A DNA stretch of 64,000 nt from RGIG3013 sp045538935. GTDB lineage: Bacteria; Bacillota; Clostridia; Oscillospirales; Acutalibacteraceae. This document shows, one piece after another, positions 51,494 to 61,122 of this stretch (its first letter is position 1; each line of letters begins with the position of its first letter). The position numbers were made by a program, and so were the translations under genes. Under the pieces are notes generated by a model. That model was not told the DNA's origin, searched no databases, and worked only from the letters and a program-made list of their open reading frames with translations. The stretch is from assembly GCA_045538935.1 (NCBI GenBank), contig JAZQEI010000022.1:1-64000 (forward strand), read 5' to 3'.

Positions 51494-53137
51494 CTATTCA
51501 AGTGAAATTATGTAGTCGTAAACATCTTGACCGCCGTTTATAAGGCCTAGGTCGGCAAGAGGATACTGTTGCTCTAAAAATTCTTGTAATTTTTCTACTT
51601 CTGCTTTGTCTACCTTGTTGCCGTAAAATACAATTATGACCTCACTGTTTTCTGTATTAACTATTTGTTCAATAAGTTGTTTGGTAATAGTAAGGCGGTC
51701 ATTATCGCAAAGAAGAATTTCCTTATTCTTTATACCTATGTAACTGTCTTTTACTATATTAACGCCGTTCATAACGGTATCTCTGGTGGCAGTGGTAACA
51801 AATGCCGATACTACAGTTTCGAGTCCCGAGCTCATATCGGCTATAAGTTCTTCTGCGCTGTCGGCCCAAAGATTCATCATGGATAAAGCGCTATAGCCCT
51901 GTACTATTGATTTTGTTGGCAGTACAAACACATTGCTTTTTTCATAAAGCTCGGCCGCTTGTTTTGCGGTTAAAATAATATTAGAGTTGTTCGGCAATAC
52001 AATAATATTTTCGGCGTCATACTTATCAAACGCCTCTAAAAATGCATCTACCGACGGGTTGGCTGTCTGTCCGCCGTTTATAACAACGCTAGCGCCGATT
52101 TCGTAAAAATAATCTATTATACCCTGGCCCTGAGCCACCGTTACAACCGAATATTTTACCTTTTCTTTGGGTGCAGAAGTTTGTATTTCGGACTCGCTGT
52201 GTTGCACCGACATATTCTCAATTTTAATTGTTACAAGCTCGCCAAAACGCCTTGCATATTCTAAAACACGCTCGGGAGTAAATGTATGAATGTGTATTTT
52301 TACTATTGAATCACTTACTACGGCAACTATTGAATCACCCATATCCTCCAGCGGCTTTACAAAATCATCTTTACTAAATGCGGATATATTAGTTTTGGCA
52401 TTCATAAGTTGTAATATAAATTCGGTACAGTAACCGTATTCCATTACACTATCAGGCCCAAAGGTGCTGCTCGAAACGGTGCTTTGAGAATTAAGCTCGG
52501 CTTCTACGGTTTCAATATCATCTATTGATACACCGCAAAAATATGCGTATATTCCTTCGAAAAAGCACACCAAACCCGCACCGCCGCTATCTACAACGCC
52601 GGCCTGCTTTAAAACGGGTAGCATATCGGGAGTTTTACTAAGTGTGTTTTTCATGCACAAAATTAGCTGCTCAAGGCCGCTTTTAAAATCTAAAAAGTTG
52701 TGAGCCTCTTTATTTAAAAATTGTGCCGCCTCGTTTATAACAGTTAAAATGGTGCCCTCGGTTGGAGAGATTATAGACTTATAAGCTTCTTCTTTTGCGC
52801 ATAAAAACGCCTCGGCTAAATCGGCAAAACAAATGGTTTGTTTACCCTTAATACCTTGGGCAAAACCGTATATAAACTGAGAAAATATAACACCTGAATT
52901 ACCGCGGGCACTAAGCAGTACCGCACGAGATAATTCTTTCATATAATCGCTTACATTTTTGTTTTGTGTAACTGCGCCAAGTCCGCCACCAAAGGTGTGC
53001 ACCATATTAGTACCCGTATCGCCATCGGGCACAGGAAAAACGTTTAGATCGTTAATGGCAGTCATATTCTTTTTTAGATTACGGTAGCCAACTGTAAAAA
53101 CGTAGTTTAGAGTGACTCCGTCTAAAAACTGCTGCAT
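51494..53137 (-). CDS. fakA: Fatty acid kinase catalytic subunit
   Basis: FakA phosphorylates fatty acids held by FakB proteins. The 547-residue protein has an N-terminal DhaL-type ATP-binding domain (about 1-200) with NDLNVFPVPDGDTGTNM and SARGNSGVIFSQF. A middle domain with YGYCTEFILQL and HIHTFTPERVLEYARRFGE follows, then a C-terminal DegV-like domain. It starts 3 bp after a fakB-like gene. Confidence 0.92.
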   Translation of the reverse strand: MQQFLDGVTLNYVFTVGYRNLKKNMTAINDLNVFPVPDGDTGTNMVHTFGGGLGAVTQNKNVSDYMKELSRAVLLSARGNSGVIFSQFIYGFAQGIKGKQTICFADLAEAFLCAKEEAYKSIISPTEGTILTVINEAAQFLNKEAHNFLDFKSGLEQLILCMKNTLSKTPDMLPVLKQAGVVDSGGAGLVCFFEGIYAYFCGVSIDDIETVEAELNSQSTVSSSTFGPDSVMEYGYCTEFILQLMNAKTNISAFSKDDFVKPLEDMGDSIVAVVSDSIVKIHIHTFTPERVLEYARRFGELVTIKIENMSVQHSESEIQTSAPKEKVKYSVVTVAQGQGIIDYFYEIGASVVINGGQTANPSVDAFLEAFDKYDAENIIVLPNNSNIILTAKQAAELYEKSNVFVLPTKSIVQGYSALSMMNLWADSAEELIADMSSGLETVVSAFVTTATRDTVMNGVNIVKDSYIGIKNKEILLCDNDRLTITKQLIEQIVNTENSEVIIVFYGNKVDKAEVEKLQEFLEQQYPLADLGLINGGQDVYDYIISLE

Positions 53138-53140
53138 TTA

Positions 53141-54028
53141 TTATTCATTCCCCTCAACAGTAACTTCTTTGCCGTATGTAAAGGCTATAACAGTACCGGG
53201 CCCTACGCTTGCGCCTACAATTGGACCTATATTGCCAAAAATAACCTCTTTAAACTGAGCTCTTTTTAGTATTTCATCACGAAGCAAAATAGCATCTTGT
53301 TCGCAATCCGCATGCGATATTAAAAGAGTTTCATAATTGCCGTCGGCAGCATCTACAATATGTTCGGCAATGGCTGCACGTGCATTAGATGTTCCCTTTA
53401 CTTTTTTATATGCATAGTTTTGACCTTTAATATCAGAAATTATAATAGGTTTAACACCAAATAGGTTTCCAAAAAACGCCTTGGAGGCCTTTACCCTACC
53501 CGCACGGCGCAAATATTCCATACTCTCAACCGTACCGCACTGATTAACTTTGAGTCTGATTTGCTCTATATATTTTGCAGTCTGCTCGGCAGTTAAGCCC
53601 TCGGCTCGCTTTTTAGATGCGGCTATTAATAAATAACCTTGACCAAGAGAACTTATTAAAGAATCTACACAAAAGATTCTTTCTTCGCCTGCTTGCTCGT
53701 TTAACTCATTAGCAATAAGCATGGCTGTTTTAATTGATGCTGAAAGAGCCGAAGAACAAGAAATATAAAGAACATCTTTTCCGTCATCTAATGCCGACTT
53801 AAAGGCTTCGTAATACACATTTTTAGGCACTTGGGTTGTAAAAACGCGCTCGCCATTACGCATGCCGTCGTAGTGCTCTTTTACGCTTCTAACCTCAAAA
53901 TCTAACGATGCAATATATTCTACATCGTTAACCGAAAAGTTCATAGCTACATATTCTATGCCATATTTTTGGCGCAAGGATTTTTCTAAATCACAGGTTG
54001 AGTCACCAAAAATCACAAATTCTCTCAT
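53141..54028 (-). CDS. fakB: DegV-family fatty-acid-binding protein
   Basis: FakB proteins present bound fatty acids to FakA. The 295-residue DegV-fold protein has FGDSTCDLEKSL, TQVPKNVYYEAF, ISCSSALSASIKTAML and GPIVGASVGPGTVIAFTYG, which form the fatty acid and head-group site. A second copy lies directly upstream; different FakBs usually prefer different chain lengths or saturation. Confidence 0.9.
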   Translation of the reverse strand: MREFVIFGDSTCDLEKSLRQKYGIEYVAMNFSVNDVEYIASLDFEVRSVKEHYDGMRNGERVFTTQVPKNVYYEAFKSALDDGKDVLYISCSSALSASIKTAMLIANELNEQAGEERIFCVDSLISSLGQGYLLIAASKKRAEGLTAEQTAKYIEQIRLKVNQCGTVESMEYLRRAGRVKASKAFFGNLFGVKPIIISDIKGQNYAYKKVKGTSNARAAIAEHIVDAADGNYETLLISHADCEQDAILLRDEILKRAQFKEVIFGNIGPIVGASVGPGTVIAFTYGKEVTVEGNE

Positions 54029-54040
54029 AAATAAACACCT

Positions 54041-54979
54041 TTACTTTTGGTTTTGAATAATTTCTTGCATAATTGCAGTTTCTTTTTCCATATTTTCACT
54101 TATTGGCTCTCCCCAATAAAATGCTGCACACAGTCCCGGTCCAATAGATGCACCGCAAGACATACCTACGTCGTTTATAATAACTTCCTTGGGTGAGAAT
54201 TCTTTAATTATCATATCTTTAAGCAGTTCTGCCGCGGCAAGACGGTTTGAGTGAGCCACAAACATTATTTGATCTTGTGGGTTTTGAACAGTTTTTCTCA
54301 TGTATTTTATAACTGCATCGAAAGCCGCCTTCTTGCCCTTAAATTTGCCTATTACCTGTGCTAAGCCCTGACGGTTAAAGTCTGCCATAGGATTAATACC
54401 TACAAGGGTGCCAAAGAATGCCTTAAAGTTAGAAATTCTGCCTGTCTTGCAAAGGAAGAATAAATCGTCCATAGGGCCCATTTGATGCACTCTGTGCTTA
54501 TTTTCTTCTATATACTGAGCGGTTTGCTCTAGTGTAAGACCCTCGCTTCGTTTAATTGCGGCCTCAATAACAAGTATTGAAAGTGCGGTTGAATAACGCA
54601 TAGAGTCTATACAAATTATTTTTCTTTCCGGATACTTTTCGGATAACATATTTTTTACCATTTCGCAGGTTTGATATGTACCTGAAAGAGCAGAAGAAAG
54701 AGTTATGCACAAAATATCTTTGCCCTGCTTTAAATTTTTCTCGAAAATATCAATAATATCGCCCGTAGGAGCCAGGGAGGTTTTATATAGATTTTTCTTA
54801 TCAGACATAGACTCATAAAACCATTTCGGATCATACTTATCCCAGTCTAAATCACTCTTTTCACAATGGCCATCGGGAAAATAAACTAGACCGCTTATAT
54901 AATCTTCAATGCCAAATCTCTCACGCAAGTGGCGAGTAAGATCACAAGAAGTATCAGGTATAATAACAAAATCAGACAT
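54041..54979 (-). CDS. fakB: DegV-family fatty-acid-binding protein, second copy
   Basis: This 312-residue FakB-type protein has PDTSCDLTRHLRERFG, TSLAPTGDIIDIFE, ITLSSALSGTYQT and VGMSCGASIGPGLCAAFYWG. It is the first gene of fakB-fakB-fakA-plsX. The operon would take up external fatty acids and pass them to phospholipid synthesis. AGGAGG lies before the ATG, and a promoter is at 55012-55040. Confidence 0.9.
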   Translation of the reverse strand: MSDFVIIPDTSCDLTRHLRERFGIEDYISGLVYFPDGHCEKSDLDWDKYDPKWFYESMSDKKNLYKTSLAPTGDIIDIFEKNLKQGKDILCITLSSALSGTYQTCEMVKNMLSEKYPERKIICIDSMRYSTALSILVIEAAIKRSEGLTLEQTAQYIEENKHRVHQMGPMDDLFFLCKTGRISNFKAFFGTLVGINPMADFNRQGLAQVIGKFKGKKAAFDAVIKYMRKTVQNPQDQIMFVAHSNRLAAAELLKDMIIKEFSPKEVIINDVGMSCGASIGPGLCAAFYWGEPISENMEKETAIMQEIIQNQK

Positions 54980-55011
54980 AATATCCTCCTAAAAACAATA
55001 AATACACCATA

Positions 55012-55040
55012 ATGATAACACAACAAAATGCCGCTTGCAA
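55012..55040 (-). promoter_or_regulatory. Promoter of the fak-plsX operon
   Basis: Minus-strand TTGCAA (55040-55035) and TATCAT (55017-55012) are 17 bases apart, 33 bp before the fakB start codon. Confidence 0.55.
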
Positions 55041-55134
55041 CATTTTTTAAGTCTTTTCGACAAAAAAGTAGTGCAATTATAAGGTTTTTATGATACAATA
55101 TCTTAAATGCATTTTTACAGTATTGGAGATACGT

Positions 55135-56094
55135 ATGGATATACTATTTATAATTTTAATAGTTTTTGCGGCGCTAGTAATAAGCGGTATTATTTTTATG
55201 CTTATTTTTACCTACCCGCTATCTAAAAGAGTGTATGTTTCGCAGCTGGTTCGCACCGACAAAGAAAAATGGTCTAGAGTATGCTCGGCACCTGAGAACG
55301 AGGAGCAGAAAGCAATGTGGGACCAAGGTATATTGTGGGCCAATGCACACAGCAATATTAAGCAAGACGTTCACATTCAAAACGACGGTTTTAATCTTTA
55401 TGGCGAATATTACGATTTTGGCAAAAACAGATGTATTATAATTTTACCTGGCAGATGCGAAAGTCTTGTGTATTCTTATTATTTTGCGCCGCCCTATGAG
55501 GCCGCCGGCTTTAATGTGTTAGTTATTGATACACGCTGCCACGGTAAAAGTGATGGCACCTATAACACAATAGGTGTAAAGGAATCTAGCGACGTTTTGG
55601 CTTGGGCAAAATATGCAAATCAAACCCTTTTTAATGACGAAATTTATTTCCATGGTATTTGCATTGGTACTGCATCGGCCATATTTGCATTGAGCAATAA
55701 AGACTGCCCCGACTTTGTAAAAGGTTTGGTTACAGAGGGATGCTTTGTATCGTTTAGAGAAACATTTAAGCGCCATATGATAGCCGACAAGCGTCCGCTA
55801 TTCCCCGTTTTAGACCTTGTAATGCTACATATAAACCGCCATACTAAAACCAATGTTTATACACAAAAGCCAATTCGCGCAATAAAGCACATAAAAAAAG
55901 ATGCCAGAGTCTTGTTTTTGTATGGAGAAAAGGATATTTTTTCAATTCCTAAAAAGTCGCAAAAATTATTTAATGCATGCGCCGCGCAAGATAAAAAACT
56001 CGTTTGGTTTAAAAAAGGTGGTCATTCGCACCTAAGAATAAACAATACCGAGTTATACGACAAACAAATTATTGATTTTTTTAAGGAACAATAA
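55135..56094 (+). CDS. Membrane-anchored alpha/beta hydrolase with a Cys nucleophile elbow
   Basis: This protein has about 319 residues with an N-terminal transmembrane helix (about 3-25). IILPGRCESLVYSYYF and IDTRCHGKSDG follow the alpha/beta hydrolase plan. The nucleophile elbow reads FHGICIGTASA, so the GxSxG Ser is Cys. The acid is in FLYGEKDIFSIP and the His in KKGGHSHLRIN. ATG 55135 has GGAG upstream. It is 2 bp before the deacetylase gene. Confidence 0.8.
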   Translation: MDILFIILIVFAALVISGIIFMLIFTYPLSKRVYVSQLVRTDKEKWSRVCSAPENEEQKAMWDQGILWANAHSNIKQDVHIQNDGFNLYGEYYDFGKNRCIIILPGRCESLVYSYYFAPPYEAAGFNVLVIDTRCHGKSDGTYNTIGVKESSDVLAWAKYANQTLFNDEIYFHGICIGTASAIFALSNKDCPDFVKGLVTEGCFVSFRETFKRHMIADKRPLFPVLDLVMLHINRHTKTNVYTQKPIRAIKHIKKDARVLFLYGEKDIFSIPKKSQKLFNACAAQDKKLVWFKKGGHSHLRINNTELYDKQIIDFFKEQ

Positions 56095-56096
56095 AG

Positions 56097-56954
56097 ATGG
56101 CTAAACAAAAATATGCTGTTTTTACTATGGATGTAGAAGCATTTTCTGATACAGAATGTGTATCTCGCTCGTCAGAAAACGTTAACGTTGACCTATTAGA
56201 CGGGTTTGATGAATACATAAAAATACTCGATAAATATTCAATAAAAAGCACACTGTTTACGGTTGGCTCGCTTGCCCCTAAAATAGCCGATAGGCTAAAA
56301 AGTGCTATAAAAAACGGTCACCGCTTAGCCTTGCACAGTTTTGAACATATTGCACCCATGGACTTACCACACGATACCTTTAAAAATGAAATTTCAAAGG
56401 CAAAAAAGGCCTTGTCGGATATGTTCAACACCGAGATTTCGGGCTTTAGAGCGCCATTTTTTAGTCTTGACGACAGCCGTCTTAACATTTTAAAAGAACT
56501 TGGCTTTAAATATGACTCAAGCCACCTTGATTTTTCTAAAGCGCGCCATACCGTAAAGATGCATTTAAACGGTTTTAAAGAATGTGCCAAGGGCATTTTT
56601 AAAAACAATGATTTTTTTGAATTTTCTATGTCTAAGCAAAAAATATTCGGACAAGACTATCCTATTTCGGGTGGCGGCTATGTGCGTCTTGGCAACTGGG
56701 GTTTTATTAAAGGGGTTATAAAACACTATTTGCAAAACAACGAATATTACGTTTTTTATCTACATCCCTTTGAGCTTACAAGTCAAAAAATTCCATATAT
56801 AAAAGATTTAAAATCTTACGACAAATATTATCTTAGAGCCGGCATAAACAGTTATGCCAAACACATAGAACAACTTATTTTAATGCTTAAAAAGTTAGAT
56901 TATAAATTTATAACCTTTGAAGAATTATACGAAACATTATCTAAAAATGCATAA
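56097..56954 (+). CDS. Polysaccharide deacetylase (NodB-fold)
   Basis: This 285-residue carbohydrate esterase-4-like protein lacks a signal peptide. FTMDVEAFSD gives the first Asp, ALHSFEHIAPMD the HxxxH metal pair, and GFRAPFFSLD the third motif. Members remove acetyl or similar groups from N-acetylated sugars. Cotranscribed with a membrane hydrolase, it may modify a cytoplasmic or lipid-linked sugar. Confidence 0.86.
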   Translation: MAKQKYAVFTMDVEAFSDTECVSRSSENVNVDLLDGFDEYIKILDKYSIKSTLFTVGSLAPKIADRLKSAIKNGHRLALHSFEHIAPMDLPHDTFKNEISKAKKALSDMFNTEISGFRAPFFSLDDSRLNILKELGFKYDSSHLDFSKARHTVKMHLNGFKECAKGIFKNNDFFEFSMSKQKIFGQDYPISGGGYVRLGNWGFIKGVIKHYLQNNEYYVFYLHPFELTSQKIPYIKDLKSYDKYYLRAGINSYAKHIEQLILMLKKLDYKFITFEELYETLSKNA

Positions 56955-56982
56955 AACGATGGATTATATAATCCATCGTTTT
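56953..56982. terminator. Bidirectional terminator
   Basis: AAAACGATGGATTA (56953-56966) and TAATCCATCGTTTT (56969-56982) form a perfect 14-bp stem between the convergent deacetylase and glycosidase-like genes. Confidence 0.88.
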
Positions 56983-58660
56983 ATTTTTGTGCATTTAGTA
57001 TAAGCTCATTTAACCGCTCGCGTACCTTATGCATAATAGAACTGTCTTCAACGCAATGGCTAAACTCTATTGTTCCTGTAATTTTTTCTATTTCGTTTAC
57101 TACCACCTGGTGCGAATAATATTTTTCGCAAAGCTTTAAAACTCTAATGTCATCCATAGCGCGTTTAAAGGCTAACAAGCGTATGCTCTCTACCGGTTTG
57201 CCAAAGCGCCCGGGGTAAACTATAGCAGCATCGCCACCAATACCCCAATAACCTGCAGTCATATTGGTATAAGGGTTAATAAAATCGTCGGAAAAGCGGT
57301 TGTTGTAAAAATTATAACCCCACTGTAAAAAGCCATCTATTTTATACTTATACATTTGCATACCAATGCTTTCAAGCCTTGGCAAAGAGGTGGCTAAAAA
57401 TCGGTTAGAGTATTTATGTGTTGGAAAACAACAGTAATACACCCAACGCTCTTTTATATCTTCTTTTAAAAAGTCGTTAATTACATTTGCGCACGGTATG
57501 GGAATTTCGCAAATTCCGGCTTTATAAAACTCAATATGACTTAAAGCGTCTATTATTTTAAAGCCTTTTAGTATGTCTTCAACATTTTTCTTATTTTTCT
57601 TATACTGCTCTAAGTGTTCTTCGGTAGGCTCGTCTGAAAGGTGAAAATATATATTTTCTTTAGGCCAGTTTTGCTCTAACACAGAAGTAAGTTCTTTAAG
57701 CATCTGACGCAAAAAAGCAATGTAATCCTCACCTGCGGCATCGGTTTGCCAACCGAATATTTTTTTATACTCGCCATCTACTGTTGCCATTACCTTTGGT
57801 GCATGGTATGCGCCCCACTGTGTGAACAAATGGTTTACTTCTATATACTTTACCCCTGCTCTTTTGCAGATTTGGAGCCAACGCAAAACATTAGTAAAAT
57901 CAAAACTGTACTGCCCATTATTAACAGTAATTTTTACAAGCTGAGTAGTGGTGCGCTCTCCGCCCACGGCAGTATCGAGCGGAGGTGTTAAAACGGGCAT
58001 CATAATCATATTTATGCCGTTTTCTACAGCCGTTTTTATAAAGTTTTCGCAAATATTAAAATGTTTATCTGAGAACGGCTCTACCTCGTAATAATCGGCA
58101 AGGCAATCGGCATAAAGCCAGTTGGTAACTTTTGTTTGTTGCTCTGGCAAGTTTAATGGCAAAACTGTAATTTTTAATGGCAGTTCAGCCAGAATTTTAT
58201 CATCACATTTTATGCGAATATTTATTTTATATTCACCGTCTTTAATAGACAAATTTGGTTTAAAGTCTAACCATATGGGGTGAAGTTGCTGGTTAATAAG
58301 CGGGAATTTGCCACCGTGCGCTCCATCTACCAGTACATCGGGGTAAAGGCCGGGGGTAAAGCGCAAAAACTGTGGGTCAAGCTCTGCCAACTTTTTTGGC
58401 GTTTCGTATGCGGGCATATAGTTTGGTACACTTTCTACGCTTCGCAAATGTATACACTCATTAAACGGCTCGTCTACTTCTACGTTTAGCCATCTGCACG
58501 GCCAGTCTGAGCCAAAATACTCGGCATCATCATAGACTAAAATCTGTACTGAGGCTTGCTCGTTTTTATACATACTAAACCCTTTTAATGCTTTAAAAGA
58601 GTTTGGAGTTTGGTCTAAAAAACATTTTTCAAGCGGCGATACAATTTTTGCAGTAATCAT
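56981..58660 (-). CDS. DUF4091 glycosidase-like protein
   Basis: This 559-residue protein has no signal peptide, so it is probably cytoplasmic. An N-terminal beta domain (about 1-170) with PLKITVLPLNLPEQ leads into a TIM-barrel-like region. NWLYADCLADYYEVEP and YFHLSDEPTEEHLEQY are its key segments, with the Asp-Glu likely catalytic. GFLQWGYNFYNN and AIVYPG complete the DUF4091 pattern. The genes next to it (AraC regulator, sugar-acid operon) suggest it processes oligosaccharides. The substrate is unknown. Confidence 0.72.
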   Translation of the reverse strand: MITAKIVSPLEKCFLDQTPNSFKALKGFSMYKNEQASVQILVYDDAEYFGSDWPCRWLNVEVDEPFNECIHLRSVESVPNYMPAYETPKKLAELDPQFLRFTPGLYPDVLVDGAHGGKFPLINQQLHPIWLDFKPNLSIKDGEYKINIRIKCDDKILAELPLKITVLPLNLPEQQTKVTNWLYADCLADYYEVEPFSDKHFNICENFIKTAVENGINMIMMPVLTPPLDTAVGGERTTTQLVKITVNNGQYSFDFTNVLRWLQICKRAGVKYIEVNHLFTQWGAYHAPKVMATVDGEYKKIFGWQTDAAGEDYIAFLRQMLKELTSVLEQNWPKENIYFHLSDEPTEEHLEQYKKNKKNVEDILKGFKIIDALSHIEFYKAGICEIPIPCANVINDFLKEDIKERWVYYCCFPTHKYSNRFLATSLPRLESIGMQMYKYKIDGFLQWGYNFYNNRFSDDFINPYTNMTAGYWGIGGDAAIVYPGRFGKPVESIRLLAFKRAMDDIRVLKLCEKYYSHQVVVNEIEKITGTIEFSHCVEDSSIMHKVRERLNELILNAQK

Positions 58661-58663
58661 ATT

Positions 58664-59494
58664 TTACCCCTTTTTGCTCTGGTGTGTTTTTGGAAGGTCG
58701 CCAAATTTTGCTTTAAAGGCTTTTAAAAAATTGGAATACGATTTAAATCCGCTCATAGCACAAACCTCGTTTATAGAAAATTTATTGTATGATAAAAGAT
58801 TTTTTGCGTAATCGAGTCGTAAATCGTTTAAATATTTAATGTAGGTTTTTCCCGTAGCTTTTGAAAACAACGTGCTAAAATATCCGGCGCTAAAACCTAA
58901 AAGCGATGCTGTTTTTTCTAAGGTTATATCTTCTCTAAAATGAGTTTTTATGTACGATATTGCAATTTGTACTGGAGTTGAATATGTATCACCTGAGATA
59001 TACGAGTCGGCCGATTTTCTTATAAGGGTAAGAAGTAAACATTCGAGCAAATTCTTAATTATTTGATTTTTATACTCGTTATCGCTAGAATTTTCAGCCG
59101 ATAAAAGTTCTAATATATAGTAAACATTTTGAAACTCTACATCATTAAGTTCAAAAAACAACTCACTAAAACCGGATAGTTTGCGTATTATAGATTCATC
59201 GAACACAATGCTTTCTCTTAGCGTTACATTATAAAGTTCTACAGTACTATCGCTCTCAAATGAGTGAATGTTAGCTGGCATAATAAGGTACAAACTTCCC
59301 TTTTTAAACGAATGCTCTTTACCGTTTATGGTAACTGTACCGTTGCCGCTTAAAATTAACTTTATTTCAAAATAATCGTGCCAGTGAGGATCAAAGGCTT
59401 GTTTTAGTATGCGCTTTTTAACCGTTAACTCGTGCTTTTCAAAGTCTGATTTTGCAGCACTAATTAACCGTTTATCGATCATTTGCTTTGACAT
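58664..59494 (-). CDS. AraC-family regulator
   Basis: This 276-residue regulator has a cupin sensing domain (about 20-110, DPHWHDYFEIKLILSGNGTV and LIMPANIHSF). Its C-terminal AraC DNA-binding domain (about 175-272) has LEKTASLLGFSAGYFSTLF and INEVCAMSGFKSYSNFLKAF. Only 3 bp separate it from the glycosidase-like gene, so the two form an operon and the regulator probably senses that enzyme's sugar. Confidence 0.88.
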   Translation of the reverse strand: MSKQMIDKRLISAAKSDFEKHELTVKKRILKQAFDPHWHDYFEIKLILSGNGTVTINGKEHSFKKGSLYLIMPANIHSFESDSTVELYNVTLRESIVFDESIIRKLSGFSELFFELNDVEFQNVYYILELLSAENSSDNEYKNQIIKNLLECLLLTLIRKSADSYISGDTYSTPVQIAISYIKTHFREDITLEKTASLLGFSAGYFSTLFSKATGKTYIKYLNDLRLDYAKNLLSYNKFSINEVCAMSGFKSYSNFLKAFKAKFGDLPKTHQSKKG

Positions 59495-59550
59495 AAAACC
59501 ACCTTCTTATTTATCGCAATTATACTACCCATAAAAAAATTAGTCAACAA

Positions 59551-59576
59551 AAAAGCCGTCTGTTCAGACGGCTTTT
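59551..59576. terminator. Terminator after the sugar-acid operon
   Basis: AAAAGCCGTCTG (59551-59562) and CAGACGGCTTTT (59565-59576) form a 12-bp stem with a T run on the minus strand. Confidence 0.85.
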
Positions 59577-59585
59577 AAAAACAGA

Positions 59586-60305
59586 TTAGAATCTGCCAAA
59601 CTTATTGTAAACTTCGAACGGATCCATACCATCAGCCATAGCCTTACGGCTTGCCTTTTCGTTTTCAAACCAGGTTTCTGCAATCTCTAAAACCTCGATG
59701 GTTTTGTCTTCGGGAACAATAACAACGCCGTCGTTATCACCAAAGATAAAGTCACCCGGGTTAACCTTAATCATACCGTCAATACCGTTAACAAAAATCG
59801 GGATTTGATAATCAACGATCATAGAACGGCCTAAACCTTCAACAGGGTTTCTAAAGCGGCAAAATGTCGGAAAGCCCATATTAATAAGATAGTTAGAGTC
59901 ACGCGTAGAGCCGTCGATAACAGCGCCCGAACAGCCTGCGGCACGCATTGCGGTAGCGGTGATTTCGCCAAACTGACCGCAGTTTAGGTTGCCTTGCGTA
60001 TCACTAATAAATACGCAACCGGGGGTCATACTCTTCATCTGACCTAAACGGATGTTGTGTGTGTAAGGATCAGAGTTGGGAGTTGTTTGACGGCGGCAGG
60101 TAAATGCAGGGCCTGCAACCTTCATATCAATAGTTAACGGATAAATACCGCTAGACATACTTCTGCCGGGAAGTCCAATAGATTCCATGGCATCGTAAAT
60201 TAAAGCAGTATAAAGCTTTAAGTAACGATTGCGAATATCTTCTACATCATAATTTACATAGTGTGGTCTTCTTTCATAGGTGTCTACAATCTTGTCTTCA
60301 CTCAT
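59586..60305 (-). CDS. RraA-family protein (HMG/CHA aldolase-like)
   Basis: This 239-residue protein has the RraA fold. GAVIDGSTRDSNYL is the active-site segment in which Arg and Asp bind substrate and metal, and GDFIFGDNDGVVIVPED is the other family signature. Members act as aldolases or decarboxylases on 4-hydroxy-4-methyl-2-oxoglutarate-type substrates; the RNase E regulator RraA is a relative. As last gene of a sugar-acid operon it may act on a 2-keto acid. Confidence 0.85.
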   Translation of the reverse strand: MSEDKIVDTYERRPHYVNYDVEDIRNRYLKLYTALIYDAMESIGLPGRSMSSGIYPLTIDMKVAGPAFTCRRQTTPNSDPYTHNIRLGQMKSMTPGCVFISDTQGNLNCGQFGEITATAMRAAGCSGAVIDGSTRDSNYLINMGFPTFCRFRNPVEGLGRSMIVDYQIPIFVNGIDGMIKVNPGDFIFGDNDGVVIVPEDKTIEVLEIAETWFENEKASRKAMADGMDPFEVYNKFGRF

Positions 60306-60355
60306 TTTTATTTCTCCTTATCAAATAATTTCTAAATAAAAGCATATAGCTTTAA

Positions 60356-61120
60356 TTACATAAATTTTCCGCCGTCAATATGTAGGTTTTCGCCTGTTAT
60401 GTAACGACCCTCTTCACTGGCTAGCAGCAGTACTCCGCCAACGCAGTCCTCTGGTGTACCAATATAGCCCATGGGAATAGAATCTTTTACCTTTTGATGA
60501 TACTCTTCGTCACTCAAAGCATCGGTGTTGCGGTCAGTATAAATGGTGCCAACGGGCACGTTATTTACAGTAATGTTTTTATCGGCCAGTTGAATACTTA
60601 AAGACTGTACCATATTGAGTATTGCAGATTTTATAGCCGAATAAATAAGCATATCGGGATGTGGTTTATCTTGTTGCACAGAGCCTATGGTTATAATTCT
60701 GCCCCAACCATTTTCTAACATATGGGGTACTGCCGCTTGCATTAGTTTAACGGTTGAAAATAGATTTGTTTTGGTTTGAACAAGCATATCTTCATCGGTA
60801 ATTTCAAGCCATTTTCTTCTTATTTGAACCGATGCATTGCAAACCAGAATATCTATACCGCCAAGATCTTTGACTGTTTGCTCGACTATTTGACTTGGAA
60901 CTTCCGGCTTACCTAAATCGCCAAAAACAAGGGTTGATTTTACACCCTCGGCCTCTACCAAAGCCTTGGCCTCGTCTATTGCCTTGCCGTGCGATACACC
61001 GTGCAAAGCAACATTAGCACCGCACCTTGCAAAGCCAAAAGCAAGTGCTCGGCCAATTCCGCGGCTAGAGCCTGTAATTAGTACTCGTTTGCCCTTTAAA
61101 GACTCAAAAATTGCTGCCAT
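60356..61120 (-). CDS. Short-chain dehydrogenase/reductase
   Basis: This 254-residue NAD(P)-dependent enzyme has VLITGSSRGIGRALAFGFA (cofactor loop), VCNASVQIRR, ITIGSVQQ with the catalytic Ser, and YSAIKSAILN with the YxxxK pair. The C-terminal GENLHIDGGKFM is typical. In a KDG-type operon it may act as a fructuronate, gluconate or similar dehydrogenase. It lies 2 bp after the mannonate dehydratase. Confidence 0.88.
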   Translation of the reverse strand: MAAIFESLKGKRVLITGSSRGIGRALAFGFARCGANVALHGVSHGKAIDEAKALVEAEGVKSTLVFGDLGKPEVPSQIVEQTVKDLGGIDILVCNASVQIRRKWLEITDEDMLVQTKTNLFSTVKLMQAAVPHMLENGWGRIITIGSVQQDKPHPDMLIYSAIKSAILNMVQSLSIQLADKNITVNNVPVGTIYTDRNTDALSDEEYHQKVKDSIPMGYIGTPEDCVGGVLLLASEEGRYITGENLHIDGGKFM

Positions 61121-61122
61121 TT

